DNA of 32,847 nt from Candidatus Poribacteria bacterium (GTDB lineage: Bacteria > Poribacteria > WGA-4E > PCPOR2b). Shown in pieces: positions 18,361-26,329 of this stretch. The DNA is taken from contig JAPUIP010000675.1 of NCBI GenBank assembly GCA_027296925.1, positions 1 to 32,847 of the forward strand, given 5' to 3'. The notes beneath the pieces were generated by a model. The model ran no database searches, was not told the origin of the DNA, and was given only the letters and a program-made list of their open reading frames with translations. A program made the position numbers and the translations under genes. The stretch's first letter is position 1. Each line of letters starts with the position of its first letter.

Positions 18361-19143
18361 ATGGACCTTGCATTAACAGGAAAGGTCGCCGTCATCACCG
18401 GCGGCAGTGAAGGTATTGGTAAGGGAATCGCCCTGCGGCTATCCGAAGAAGGGGTAAAGGTCGCCATCTGTGCGCGACGCGATGACGTATTGCAGCAGGC
18501 GGCACAGGAAATTCGTGACAAGACCGGCAACGATGTGCTTGCCGTCTCCGCTGATGTGACGAAAGCGGAAACGCTCGAAAACTTCATCAACCAAACCGCT
18601 GAACGCTTCGGCCGGATCGATATTCTGATCAACAACGCGGGACGTTCCGCGGGTGGGAATTTTGAATCGCTAACGGATGAGGCGTGGTATGAAGACCTCG
18701 ACCTCAAGCTGATGGGAGCGGTGCGCTGTTCGCGGTTAGCAATCCCACACATGCGCGCCGGCGGCGGTGGCCGTATCATCAATATCACCCACCCGGGTGG
18801 CAAACAGCCGGGCGCAGGCTCCTGTCCAACCTCCGTCAGCCGAGCGGCGGGAATCGCTATGACCAAAGCCCTTTCCAAAGAACTACTCCCCGACAAGATT
18901 CTTGTCAACACGGTTTGCCTGACCTCAATCAAGAGCGCGCAAGGTGAACGTGCCTGGAAAGCGGAAGGTTCTCCCGGCACGCTTGAGGAGTATTGGGAGG
19001 CGCGTGGAGGCGAGCACCCACTTGGGCGTTTGGGTGAACCCACCGAAGTCGGAGATCTCGTTGCATTCCTCGTTTCGGATCGCGCGTCGTACATTACGGG
19101 GACTGCGATCAACATCGATGGGGGATTGTCGGCGGTTGTCTAA
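18361..19143 (+). CDS. Short-chain dehydrogenase/reductase-like protein, catalytic Tyr/Lys replaced
   Basis: 260 residues with an SDR Rossmann fold: TGGSEGIG (13-20), the NNAG motif (91-94), and the C-terminal GRLGEPTEVGDLVAFLVSD and ITGTAINIDGG segments typical of classical SDRs. The usual YxxxK is missing. The aligned segment reads TSVSR, giving Thr157 for Tyr and Arg161 for Lys, and the catalytic Ser region reads NITH. Such variants form a recognisable subset of SDRs whose chemistry is unclear. The protein may bind nucleotide without normal oxidoreductase activity. CAGGAGGATCTT before the ATG is a strong ribosome binding site. A terminator follows at 19181. Confidence 0.85.
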   Translation: MDLALTGKVAVITGGSEGIGKGIALRLSEEGVKVAICARRDDVLQQAAQEIRDKTGNDVLAVSADVTKAETLENFINQTAERFGRIDILINNAGRSAGGNFESLTDEAWYEDLDLKLMGAVRCSRLAIPHMRAGGGGRIINITHPGGKQPGAGSCPTSVSRAAGIAMTKALSKELLPDKILVNTVCLTSIKSAQGERAWKAEGSPGTLEEYWEARGGEHPLGRLGEPTEVGDLVAFLVSDRASYITGTAINIDGGLSAVV

Positions 19144-19180
19144 ACCTGAAATGCAGTTTTGAAATTACAGCAATAGAAAA

Positions 19181-19215
19181 GGGATGGTTCAAAATGGGCC
19201 ATCCCAATTTTTTTT
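19181..19215 (+). terminator. Intrinsic terminator between converging genes
   Basis: GGGATGG (19181-19187) pairs with CCATCCC (19199-19205), followed by AA and eight T (19208-19215). On the minus strand the same stem is followed by TTTT, so it may also stop the converging Ycf48-like gene. Confidence 0.85.
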
Positions 19216-19243
19216 GACACAACATCTTCCACATCATTGCTGT

Positions 19244-21199
19244 TCACTTATCAACGACATATTTCAACATAATCCCGAGATCTCCAACAATCAAGCCGTT
19301 CCCGGCGTCTGTCATATAAATCGAATTCAGATTGTAGTGGGTTCCGCTCCTTTGCGGACGCCAGTTCTCTCCACCATCGACAGTGCGAAGCACCGTGCCT
19401 CCGCTACCCACAACCCACCCTTCGTTCGAGTTGAGGAAGAACACGTCATTCAGGGAACTGTCTACATAACTTTTTTGAAGTATCCATGTTTTCCCTCCAT
19501 CAGTGGTCTGGGCGATAAGACCTGCAATCCCAACGAGCCAGCCGTTGTCGCGGTCTGTAAAGTATACATCTAACAGCCATATCTCGCCCAGATGCGCTTG
19601 CGTTTCCCACGTATTTCCACCATCCTTTGTATGCAGGACGATTCCGCCGTCGCCGGCGATCCAGCCGGTTTGGGCATCGATAAAGTGGAGCCCGAAAAGG
19701 TCCCTATTCACGCCGCTCTGTTGGCGTTTCCACGTTTTGCCACCATCGGTGGTGTGCAGAATCTCCCCGCTGTTGCCGATGACCCACCCCCGCTGTTCAT
19801 CGATAAAGAAGATACCGAGTAGGTCCTTCTTCGTATCTGATCTTTGCTGTGACCATGTTCTGCCGCCGTTAATGGTATGAACAATTGTTCCCCATTCCGC
19901 AACCGCCCAGCCGACCCTGTCGTTGATGAAATATGTTGAACCGAAACACTCCATCGTTCCGCTGTCCTGCGACTGCCAGTGTCGTCCGCCATCGCTCGTA
20001 TTGAGAATCGCCCCGCGATCGCCAACCGCATATCCAACCTGATCGTTAATAAAATGGAGGTCCGAAAGTAAATAGCTCGGCGTCGATTGGAGCGCCCATC
20101 TCCGCCCGCCGTCTGTTGTATGCCAGATTGCCCCAAACTCACCGACCGCCCAGCCCTGCCGATCATCGACAAAGTGAACCCCGAGTAGGACGGGATCACC
20201 GCCAGGGAGTCGCGTCGGCCCCCCACGTTGATGCTGCCACGTCTTCCCACCATCTCGGGTGTGCAAGATGGCGCCCATGTCGCCAACGATCCAGCCGGTT
20301 CTGACATCGGTGAAATGGAGATCGGACAGGAGGAAGGTGTGCAACGGTTCATCTCCGGTCTTGACCTGTTGCCCATAGATCCGTTCGTGTCGCCTGTTTG
20401 AGCCCTGAGTCACATATTTCCAGGTTTTTCCGCCGTTGCTTGTCGTAAGGATGGTGCGTCTATTGCCCACGATCCATCCATGTTTCTCATCCACAAGATA
20501 GACATCGGACAACTCGTAGCGGATGTTCGTCTTCTGACGTTCCCAAGTCTCCCCGCTGTCGCTCGTGTGATAAGCGTTGCCCTCATAGCTGACCGCCCAA
20601 CCTTTCTGGGAATTGAGGAAATAGACGCCTCGCAGTGAATTCTTGCCGAGCCCTTCGGCGCGATTGACCCACGTTTTCCCACCATCGTGCGTGTGCAACG
20701 CGGTGCCGTAATCGCCAACCACCCATCCCTCTTGCGCGGATACAAAGTGGAGATCGAACAGGTCATCGGGCGTATCAGTGATTTGTCGTTCCCATGTCTC
20801 CCCGCCGTTTTCCGTGTGCAAAATCACGCCATTGTCGCCGGCAATCCAGCCCATCTGCCGGTCAACAAACTGAACGCCCCGCAGCGGGTAATGCGTGCCA
20901 CTCTTTTGGGGATGCCATGTTGCGCCGCCATCGGTTGTGTGGGCAATCACGCTGTCGAACTCCTCTCCTAATGAACTTCCCTCATTATTTCCGACCGCCC
21001 AGCCTGTTTTCTCATCGATGAAGAATACATCATAAAACCGCGTTTCCCAGTCCGCACGCCGAACAACTTCCCAATGGCCGAACTTCGGCTTCTGCTCTGT
21101 TGTGCATCCAACCACTACACCAATGAGCAGAAACATGAGGTGGATTGCGCACTGCAGATTGCGGAAAAAACTCGTCGATTCGTTGATCTGCTGCTTCAT
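19244..21199 (-). CDS. Lipoprotein with 14 Ycf48/BNR-type propeller repeats
   Basis: 651 residues. The N-terminus has a lipoprotein signal: Lys-rich start, hydrophobic stretch, lipobox VVGC, then TTEQKPK. The rest is 14 repeats of 35-50 residues, each with a GWxVGxxGxIxHTxDGGxTWxxQ core, the signature of Ycf48-like (photosystem assembly/BNR) beta-propellers. Single Ycf48 domains have seven blades, so 14 repeats suggest two propellers. Despite the family name nothing suggests photosynthesis; in other bacteria such proteins are surface or assembly factors of unknown role. The ATG at 21199 is preferred; a GTG two codons earlier (21205) overlaps the AGGTG binding site. It is transcribed toward the 19181-19215 hairpin. 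Confidence 0.85.
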   Translation of the reverse strand: MKQQINESTSFFRNLQCAIHLMFLLIGVVVGCTTEQKPKFGHWEVVRRADWETRFYDVFFIDEKTGWAVGNNEGSSLGEEFDSVIAHTTDGGATWHPQKSGTHYPLRGVQFVDRQMGWIAGDNGVILHTENGGETWERQITDTPDDLFDLHFVSAQEGWVVGDYGTALHTHDGGKTWVNRAEGLGKNSLRGVYFLNSQKGWAVSYEGNAYHTSDSGETWERQKTNIRYELSDVYLVDEKHGWIVGNRRTILTTSNGGKTWKYVTQGSNRRHERIYGQQVKTGDEPLHTFLLSDLHFTDVRTGWIVGDMGAILHTRDGGKTWQHQRGGPTRLPGGDPVLLGVHFVDDRQGWAVGEFGAIWHTTDGGRRWALQSTPSYLLSDLHFINDQVGYAVGDRGAILNTSDGGRHWQSQDSGTMECFGSTYFINDRVGWAVAEWGTIVHTINGGRTWSQQRSDTKKDLLGIFFIDEQRGWVIGNSGEILHTTDGGKTWKRQQSGVNRDLFGLHFIDAQTGWIAGDGGIVLHTKDGGNTWETQAHLGEIWLLDVYFTDRDNGWLVGIAGLIAQTTDGGKTWILQKSYVDSSLNDVFFLNSNEGWVVGSGGTVLRTVDGGENWRPQRSGTHYNLNSIYMTDAGNGLIVGDLGIMLKYVVDK

Positions 21200-21382
21200 T
21201 TTCACCTGAACACATCCTTTGCAAAGTATTCTACGCTTTTACACTCCTGCGACGCCATACACGTATCATAGGTTTACTGGTGGCGAGTGGTTTTCGATCT
21301 CATGAAATGGCATCTATTCCGCTGCTGTCGCCTACGATGTTTGCCGGGAGTGCCTTGAAACTCACTACGGATTTTTTTGAGG

Positions 21383-21411
21383 TTGAAATCGGAGATTTCA
21401 TCTGTTACACT
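21383..21411 (+). promoter_or_regulatory. Promoter of the TonB-like gene with an internal dyad
   Basis: TTGAAA (21383-21388), 17 bases, then TACACT (21406-21411), with TG two bases before the -10. The seven-base perfect dyad TGAAATC / GATTTCA (21384-21390 and 21394-21400, spacer GGA) overlaps the -35 and fills the spacer, where a bound repressor would block polymerase. Confidence 0.6.
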
Positions 21412-21456
21412 GAATGAAGGATTTATCATTGACTCTCCGGTGCCGTTGTTCCATGA

Positions 21457-22461
21457 ATGATGAGATTTTCAGACAGATACCTATCTACATATTTGCAGGA
21501 AAGAAGGCAGAGGCGCAGACAAAAGCTTAAACGCCAAAGGCAGATGGCGGTTGGTATCTCCACCGACACTGTACTTTTGAAATCCGTTCGGCTAAATGCC
21601 GAACAGCAAGGCGCGATTTCTGCGGTTCAGGCGAGATCTCACCCGGAACAGGGATTCCAGATCGTTACGCCAAAACGCCTTTCACTGTTGATTTCCCTTG
21701 GACTCCATTTGATCATGGGGTTAATTGCAACGCTATATATCGTTCAACTCACAAGCGTTGATGATGATGCGGTGATTGTCAATCTCCTCGATTCGAAAAA
21801 GCTTCGAGATCCGAAACGCCGGATTTCATCCCGAAAGGTCAAGCGGGTTAAGCGACCGCAATCCTCGCAGGTGCAACCGCCGCGATTGCAAAAACCGATC
21901 ACAACCGCCGTTAAAATTCCAACTGGAGATGCCAGGTATACGCTTCCCGCAAGTGACACCTCTGTTCCTATTCTTTCTACTCTTTCTGAGGATGGGGCGG
22001 GGATTGACGCAGCAAGGCTTGAAAGAAGGTTGCTTACAGGCGGACGTCGCGCCGAGATTCCTTCTGCCATTCCTAAGATCCAGCCATACCGATCTACATC
22101 AATCATTGACAAAATTGAGTCGGCGCCTTTGCCTCAGGAAGATTTCAAGCCAGAGCCGATTGAGCCTTTAACTGTGGAACTGAGCGATGTGACGCAGCCG
22201 CCTCGTTTCCTCCATAAGGTTGCACCCAAATACCCCGATCTCGCCCGTCGTGCCCAGAAAGAGGGCGTTGTATGGCTCGAAGCCTCAATTGGTGTTGATG
22301 GTCTCGTCAAAGATACGAAAGTGATTCAGGGAGTCGGATTCGGCTGTGATGAGGCCGCAATTCGAGCGTTGAAGGCTTCACGTTTTTCCCCAGCCAAGCA
22401 GGGAGAGCAGGCGGTGATTGTGCGGATACAGATTCCGTATCGTTTCAAATTGGAGGATTAG
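21457..22461 (+). CDS. TonB-like energy transducer with a basic N-terminal extension
   Basis: 334 residues. Residues 1-72 are very basic at first (ERRQRRRQKLKRQRQ) and presumably cytoplasmic. One membrane helix follows at about 75-98. The middle is Pro/Lys/Ser-rich and the end (from about 246) is a TonB C-terminal domain: APKYPDLARRAQKEGVVWLE, GLVKDTKVIQGVG, DEAAIRALKASRFSPAKQ. TonB proteins pass proton-motive energy from ExbB/ExbD to outer-membrane receptors. None of those partners is in this window, and the N-terminal extension is longer than in classical TonB. A different-frame ATG at 21453 gives only a short peptide. The next gene starts 34 bases after the stop, so the two are likely an operon. 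Confidence 0.8.
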   Translation: MMRFSDRYLSTYLQERRQRRRQKLKRQRQMAVGISTDTVLLKSVRLNAEQQGAISAVQARSHPEQGFQIVTPKRLSLLISLGLHLIMGLIATLYIVQLTSVDDDAVIVNLLDSKKLRDPKRRISSRKVKRVKRPQSSQVQPPRLQKPITTAVKIPTGDARYTLPASDTSVPILSTLSEDGAGIDAARLERRLLTGGRRAEIPSAIPKIQPYRSTSIIDKIESAPLPQEDFKPEPIEPLTVELSDVTQPPRFLHKVAPKYPDLARRAQKEGVVWLEASIGVDGLVKDTKVIQGVGFGCDEAAIRALKASRFSPAKQGEQAVIVRIQIPYRFKLED

Positions 22462-22495
22462 GGGCAGACTTGCATTTGCCGATAAGGAGGAAGGG

Positions 22496-23950
22496 ATGCC
22501 AAACGCAATACAAGATCAACCCCAACGGGTAATTCAAAATCGATTATCTGCGATCCAGCGTCGCATGCAAATCAATTGCTTTTTCCAGAATTTGGCGCGT
22601 TACAGTTTCTGGGGGCTCTGCATCGGTGCGATAGTCCTCATCGCTAACCGATTTTTTCCCTTCCCGATGCCGATCGGTTTTGCATTTTCCCTGCCGCTTG
22701 TGATTGCAATTGCTATAGCGGCGAGCTTGAGCTTGTTTCGAAAAACTGACCTCCTTGCCATCGCACGTCTCGTGGACCAGCGCTTGCATCTGAAGGAACG
22801 CTTGAGCACCGCTCTTGAAGCAATTTACCGAGAATTATCGAGCGATTTCGCCATTTTGCAGATTCGCGATGCCGCAAAAGTCGCCGAAAAAATCACCCCG
22901 TCCACTGCCATCTCTTACACTCGGCCATCGATGCTAAAATGGCTTCCCATCCCCGTTTTGCTGGTTGGGCTTTCGTTTTTTGCCCCGCGTATGTATGAGG
23001 TTCCCCCGCCGCCAACAGCGGCTGAACGCGCAGCCATTAATGATGCCGCAGCAAGGCTTGAAGGAGACCTCCGCAATATCGACGATGCTAAACTTACTGA
23101 GCAGATTCAGGATACCGTTAAAGCGCTACGAGACAAACGTATTGATGTGCAAGCGGCACAGAGTCGGCTTCGTGATCTACGCGACGAAATTCGTGCGAAA
23201 GAAAGCCAGATCGCCGGTGACGACGTGGATCGAGCCGTCGAAGCCATTTCTAAAATGGGTGAAACCTCCAAATTTCTCATTGGCACGGATGCCGGGGAGA
23301 TCGCCTCGGAGCTCGAGAAAATCGCTGATCAGATGGATGGACTCACCGCAGCACAGCAGGCAGAATTGGATGCTTTGCTCCGTAAGCTTGCCGAACAGCT
23401 TGCCGGCAATCCGGCGGCTAAGAGCCTTACAAACCAACTGAAGGGAATCGAGACGCAAGCACTGAGTCCTGAAATGCTGAAGAAAATCGTGGATTCACTC
23501 CGAACCGTCAATCAGCAAAAGAAAGAGATTGCCCAGTTGGAACAGATTTTGGAGGAAATTCAAGCGAGTCGAAAGAACATCGGCTTAGCTGGGCTCGAAA
23601 TGCCCCGTAAGACGGGAGGGGTGGCAAGTCGTGACGGCGGGCCAGGTGAAGAATCTGAGACGGGAGAAGCACAAGGAACGCAGGTTGGAGATGAAACTTC
23701 TGAGAATTTTGACACGCAAACCGAAGATCTGCGGTTGACGGGCGTGGCATCTGATTCGTCAGAGTTTTCCTCAGTCGCTACACAAGATAACCCAAGTGGT
23801 GAAAACGAACCCACTTATCTGCAATATCGAGAAGTTTACCTCAGCGCAAAACAGGCTTATACGGAAGCCATCGAAAGGGATCAGATTCCCGTGCGGTATC
23901 AGCAGCAGGTGAAGGCGTATTTGGAGGCAATCGCCAACCCTACACCATGA
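22496..23950 (+). CDS. Membrane protein with a long coiled coil, function unknown
   Basis: 484 residues from the ATG at 22496, which has a very strong AAGGAGGAAGGG; the longer frame from 22418 overlaps the TonB-like gene and lacks such a site. Two hydrophobic segments lie close together near the N-terminus (about residues 35-80, around FWGLCIGAIVLIANRFF and LPLVIAIAIAASLSLF) and a third at about 145-165. A heptad-rich Glu/Lys/Ala region (about 180-360) follows, then a Gly/Glu/Ser/Thr-rich linker and a short helix at the end (YLQYREVYLSAKQAYTEAI). I do not recognise the family with confidence; it resembles DUF4175-like membrane coiled-coil proteins. It is the last gene before a terminator and may act with the TonB-like protein. 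Confidence 0.7.
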   Translation: MPNAIQDQPQRVIQNRLSAIQRRMQINCFFQNLARYSFWGLCIGAIVLIANRFFPFPMPIGFAFSLPLVIAIAIAASLSLFRKTDLLAIARLVDQRLHLKERLSTALEAIYRELSSDFAILQIRDAAKVAEKITPSTAISYTRPSMLKWLPIPVLLVGLSFFAPRMYEVPPPPTAAERAAINDAAARLEGDLRNIDDAKLTEQIQDTVKALRDKRIDVQAAQSRLRDLRDEIRAKESQIAGDDVDRAVEAISKMGETSKFLIGTDAGEIASELEKIADQMDGLTAAQQAELDALLRKLAEQLAGNPAAKSLTNQLKGIETQALSPEMLKKIVDSLRTVNQQKKEIAQLEQILEEIQASRKNIGLAGLEMPRKTGGVASRDGGPGEESETGEAQGTQVGDETSENFDTQTEDLRLTGVASDSSEFSSVATQDNPSGENEPTYLQYREVYLSAKQAYTEAIERDQIPVRYQQQVKAYLEAIANPTP

Positions 23951-23992
23951 AATTCAGTCGGACGGATTTCTGAAGCTGAAAGGGTTGAATGC

Positions 23993-24031
23993 AAAAAGCC
24001 GGGAACGCAAAAGGTGCGTTCCCGGCTTTTT
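23993..24031. terminator. Strong bidirectional terminator
   Basis: A 16-bp perfect stem (AAAAAGCCGGGAACGC at 23993-24008 against its complement at 24016-24031) has a 7-base loop and A/T runs on both sides. It sits between the plus-strand TonB operon and the end of the minus-strand pspA cluster, and fits termination of both. Confidence 0.9.
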
Positions 24032-24069
24032 GACTAAATCGGACGACAGTAGCGTCAGCATCGCCAAAG

Positions 24070-24243
24070 TCATGCTCGGAGCTTTCGATAAAGATAGATG
24101 ACTGCAAACCCAATCGCACCGAGCAAGAGAAGTGTCATGGCAAGCTGAAATGCCCAGGCGAAAACTGGAACGACAATCTTCAGCGCGAGCAACACCAGCC
24201 CGAGTATCAGTGCTAAGATGACCAGACTTCGAAGTAGTCTCAA
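24070..24243 (-). CDS. 57-residue two-helix membrane protein downstream of pspA
   Basis: It begins with TTG at 24243, preceded by AGGAG with nine bases spacing, and ends with TGA at 24070-24072. The sequence starts MRLLRSLVILALILGLVLL and is almost wholly hydrophobic: two helices (about 5-25 and 30-50) split by a Lys-Ile-Val-Val-Pro turn, then a basic YLYRKLRA end. It lies 43 bases after the pspA stop on the same strand, before the shared terminator, so it is probably the last gene of that operon. I know no named family for it. By place and size it may be a membrane partner of PspA, as PspB, PspC and PspG are elsewhere. That is inference. Confidence 0.65.
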   Translation of the reverse strand: MRLLRSLVILALILGLVLLALKIVVPVFAWAFQLAMTLLLLGAIGFAVIYLYRKLRA

Positions 24244-24286
24244 TTAGGTTGACTCCTATGAATTCAGTATTCACAAATTCTCAGCC

Positions 24287-24946
24287 CTAATCTTTTAATC
24301 GGGCTTTGAGCTTGGCGAGTTCTTCCTCGAGTTCGTCGTTGCGATTCAGTTCGTCGAACTCCTGATCCAAACCGAGTTGACGCATTTCGCTCAGCGCTGC
24401 GGCATTCGCCTCGGCATCAAGGACACGGTCTTCAATACGATTAAAAGCACTTACTGCGCTAGAATCAGAAATTCCTGACACTGTTTGATGAATTGCTCGT
24501 TCCGCCTCTGCCCTCTTTTGACGAGCAATGAGCAAGGCACGCTTGTTTCTGGCTTCTTCGATCTTTGCCTCTAAAGTTGACAGCCCATCTTTGAGTACAG
24601 AGACACTCTCTTTCTGAGCCTCGAACTGTTCGCGGAATCTTTCCGCCAGATCAGCAAAGGACCGCTTCCGGCGAAGAGCTTCCTTTGCGCGCACATCGTC
24701 GCCATTCTGGATAAACACGATGGCACGCTTTTCCCACTTCTCAGCACTTTCCAAGTTTTCCCGGGACTGCGCTTCAAATTTATTCTGGTCTCGAATCGCC
24801 GCAGCAACCTGAATTTTTGCCTCCTTGAGTTCGTGCTGCATGTCCTCCAAGAGTTGATTCAGGATTCTCTCCGGATCCTCAACCCGATCGAGCAAGTCGT
24901 TGATATTCGATTTGAGGATTCGTCTGATTTTCTCAAAGATCGGCAT
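24287..24946 (-). CDS. pspA: PspA/IM30 family membrane-stress protein
   Basis: 219 residues, the normal length. PspA/IM30 proteins are ESCRT-III-like coiled-coil proteins that bind damaged inner membrane and limit proton leakage. The start is typical: MPIFEKIRRILKSNINDLLD then RVEDPERILNQLLEDM, followed by long heptad helices with WEKRAIVFIQNGDDVRAKEAL and FNRIEDRVLDAEANA, both hallmark segments. GGGAG sits nine bases before the ATG. It starts 31 bases after the DUF151 gene on the same strand, so they are likely co-transcribed. A second PspA-type gene lies 2.7 kb upstream in the same cluster. Confidence 0.95.
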   Translation of the reverse strand: MPIFEKIRRILKSNINDLLDRVEDPERILNQLLEDMQHELKEAKIQVAAAIRDQNKFEAQSRENLESAEKWEKRAIVFIQNGDDVRAKEALRRKRSFADLAERFREQFEAQKESVSVLKDGLSTLEAKIEEARNKRALLIARQKRAEAERAIHQTVSGISDSSAVSAFNRIEDRVLDAEANAAALSEMRQLGLDQEFDELNRNDELEEELAKLKARLKD

Positions 24947-24977
24947 TGGTGATCACTCCCTTATAATTTCCAGCGGT

Positions 24978-25538
24978 TTATACAGTATACCTTCCGAGGG
25001 TCTCCTCATCGAGATCCTCTAACCCGCCTTTAGAGGGCTGTTTTTCTGCATTCTTTAGCTCGGTTTCAGGAAACCCAGTTTCTTGAATTATCTGCTCTGC
25101 GACATAAATCGGTGCCTCAAATCTCAATGCAAGGGCAATTGCGTCGCTGGAGCGGGCATCAATCTCTAGCGTTTTGCCATTCGCTTGTAAATTGATTTGT
25201 CCAAGATAGGTTGAATCGGTCAGGGAATGCACAAAGACTGTCTCAACTGTGGCACCAAGATTTTCGATGATATTTTTCATCAGATCATGCGTCATTGGAC
25301 GCGGTGGCGGCGGTTCGCCCTTGAGTTTCCACTGAATCGCGGTAGCCTCTCCAGGTCCAATCCATATTGGTACAATATATTTCGGATCACCAGCTTTCTC
25401 TTTCAAAAAGAGAATCGGTGTGCCAGTACTGGCATCAACAGAGATAAACGCCACGTCAACCTCGATCATGTTCTGTTCTCTGGTCTGATGGCGGTCATCG
25501 GCTTCAGCGGCCTTTTTGATCTTCTTTGGATCTTTCAT
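24978..25538 (-). CDS. DUF151 / bifunctional nuclease family protein
   Basis: 186 residues. Residues from about 25 onward carry the DUF151 fold: IEVDVAFISVDASTGTPILFL, YIVPIWIGPGEATAIQW, PRPMTHDLMKNIIENLGATV and the signature SSDAIALALRFEAPIYVAEQI. The family includes plant bifunctional nucleases acting on RNA and DNA; the bacterial role is poorly known. The start at 25538 is chosen because AAGGAG lies seven bases before it; the frame is open to 25628 without a better site. It lies between the flotillin remnant and pspA, and the 31-base gap to pspA suggests one transcript. Confidence 0.85.
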   Translation of the reverse strand: MKDPKKIKKAAEADDRHQTREQNMIEVDVAFISVDASTGTPILFLKEKAGDPKYIVPIWIGPGEATAIQWKLKGEPPPPRPMTHDLMKNIIENLGATVETVFVHSLTDSTYLGQINLQANGKTLEIDARSSDAIALALRFEAPIYVAEQIIQETGFPETELKNAEKQPSKGGLEDLDEETLGRYTV

Positions 25539-25552
25539 CTGAGGACTCCTTA

Positions 25553-25579
25553 TTGACTCACTTGGGATTTGAGTGTCAA
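25553..25579. promoter_or_regulatory. Imperfect dyad upstream of the DUF151-pspA genes
   Basis: TTGAC (25553-25557) and GTCAA (25575-25579) form the outer arms, with further pairing (CACT/AGTG) inside after a base shift. The minus-strand arm TTGACA resembles a -35, but no good -10 follows at 16-18 bases. It could be an operator. Confidence 0.25.
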
Positions 25580-25721
25580 TTGGGTTCGCCGATGACACGA
25601 TGAATGCTACAAGAATGTTGCCAATCATCTTGCTATCGACAAACCCAAATTGCTTCGGAAGTTTCCGTTAATAAATAACAAGCACCGACGTGCCACGGCT
25701 CCTGGACTTTACTAGGCCCAT

Positions 25722-26194
25722 CTATGATGCCTCGGTGCCAGTGGTTTCCGGGGACTTCGTTTCGGCAGTCAGATCTAAGCCATGAACGAGGTCACTCACA
25801 GTCTTGACGAGTTTCTGCGGCTCGACATCCGCAAAATTCAGAATCTCTTTCAACACTGGTACGGCTGCACCGGCACCCAGGATCGAGCGAAGGATCTTGC
25901 CGACTCCGCCGCCTGACGCGCCATTCCCCCCACCATTTCCACCGAGGTCAAGGACCCGTATACTTTCGATGCGTTCCGCAGGCTTCATCAATTGACCTGT
26001 GACTTCGGGGAGTGCCTGAATGAGTGACAATATCGCTTCATTGGTCAGGACTTTCTGATCGGCTGAGTTCTTCGCTTCGATCAGCGCCTCTTCACCCTCG
26101 GCCTTCGCTAGGCTTTATAAGTCACAATCAGGATGACCACCATCGCAGCAATTGCGCCGATGATCATTCCGAAAAGGTTTGTACTGGCACCCAT
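25722..26194 (-). pseudogene. Flotillin gene with a large internal deletion
   Basis: An intact-looking start at 26194 (AAGGAG seven bases upstream) encodes 28 residues: MGASTNLFG, a membrane helix, VTYKA, then TAG at 26108-26110. In another frame, open from 26114, the sequence reads SLAKAEGEEALIEAKNSADQ, then a flotillin C-terminus (SLIQALPEVTGQLMKPAERI, Gly/Asn-rich linker, KILRSILGAGAAVPVLKEIL) to the stop at 25722. The SPFH domain and most of the coiled coil, perhaps 300 or more residues, are missing, and the two ends are out of frame. Flotillins organise membrane microdomains and are usually encoded next to YqiJ/NfeD proteins, as here. This is either a true deletion or an assembly misjoin at about 26108-26117. 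Confidence 0.8.
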
Positions 26195-26329
26195 TTCACA
26201 TCTCCTTCGTAAAAAGGATACGCGGATTAATAACCAATGGTACAATAGACTTGCCAACACAGGGTTTAATGGATTGGCATCCCTCCTTATTTCGGCCAGT
26301 TCTGGACAAAACGTGACTGACAGTCAGCC

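Noticed and set aside
21453-21455. ATG at 21453 as the start of the TonB-like gene
   Set aside because: It is in another frame and gives only a short peptide; the TonB frame starts at 21457.
23954-24274. Minus-strand frame of 106 codons downstream of pspA
   Set aside because: It spans the terminator hairpin and is out of frame with the hydrophobic two-helix protein at 24070-24243, which has the better start and composition.
26314-26326. Palindrome TGACTGACAGTCA after the YqiJ-like gene
   Set aside because: It is short, without a T-run, and not placed at a promoter; too weak to call.
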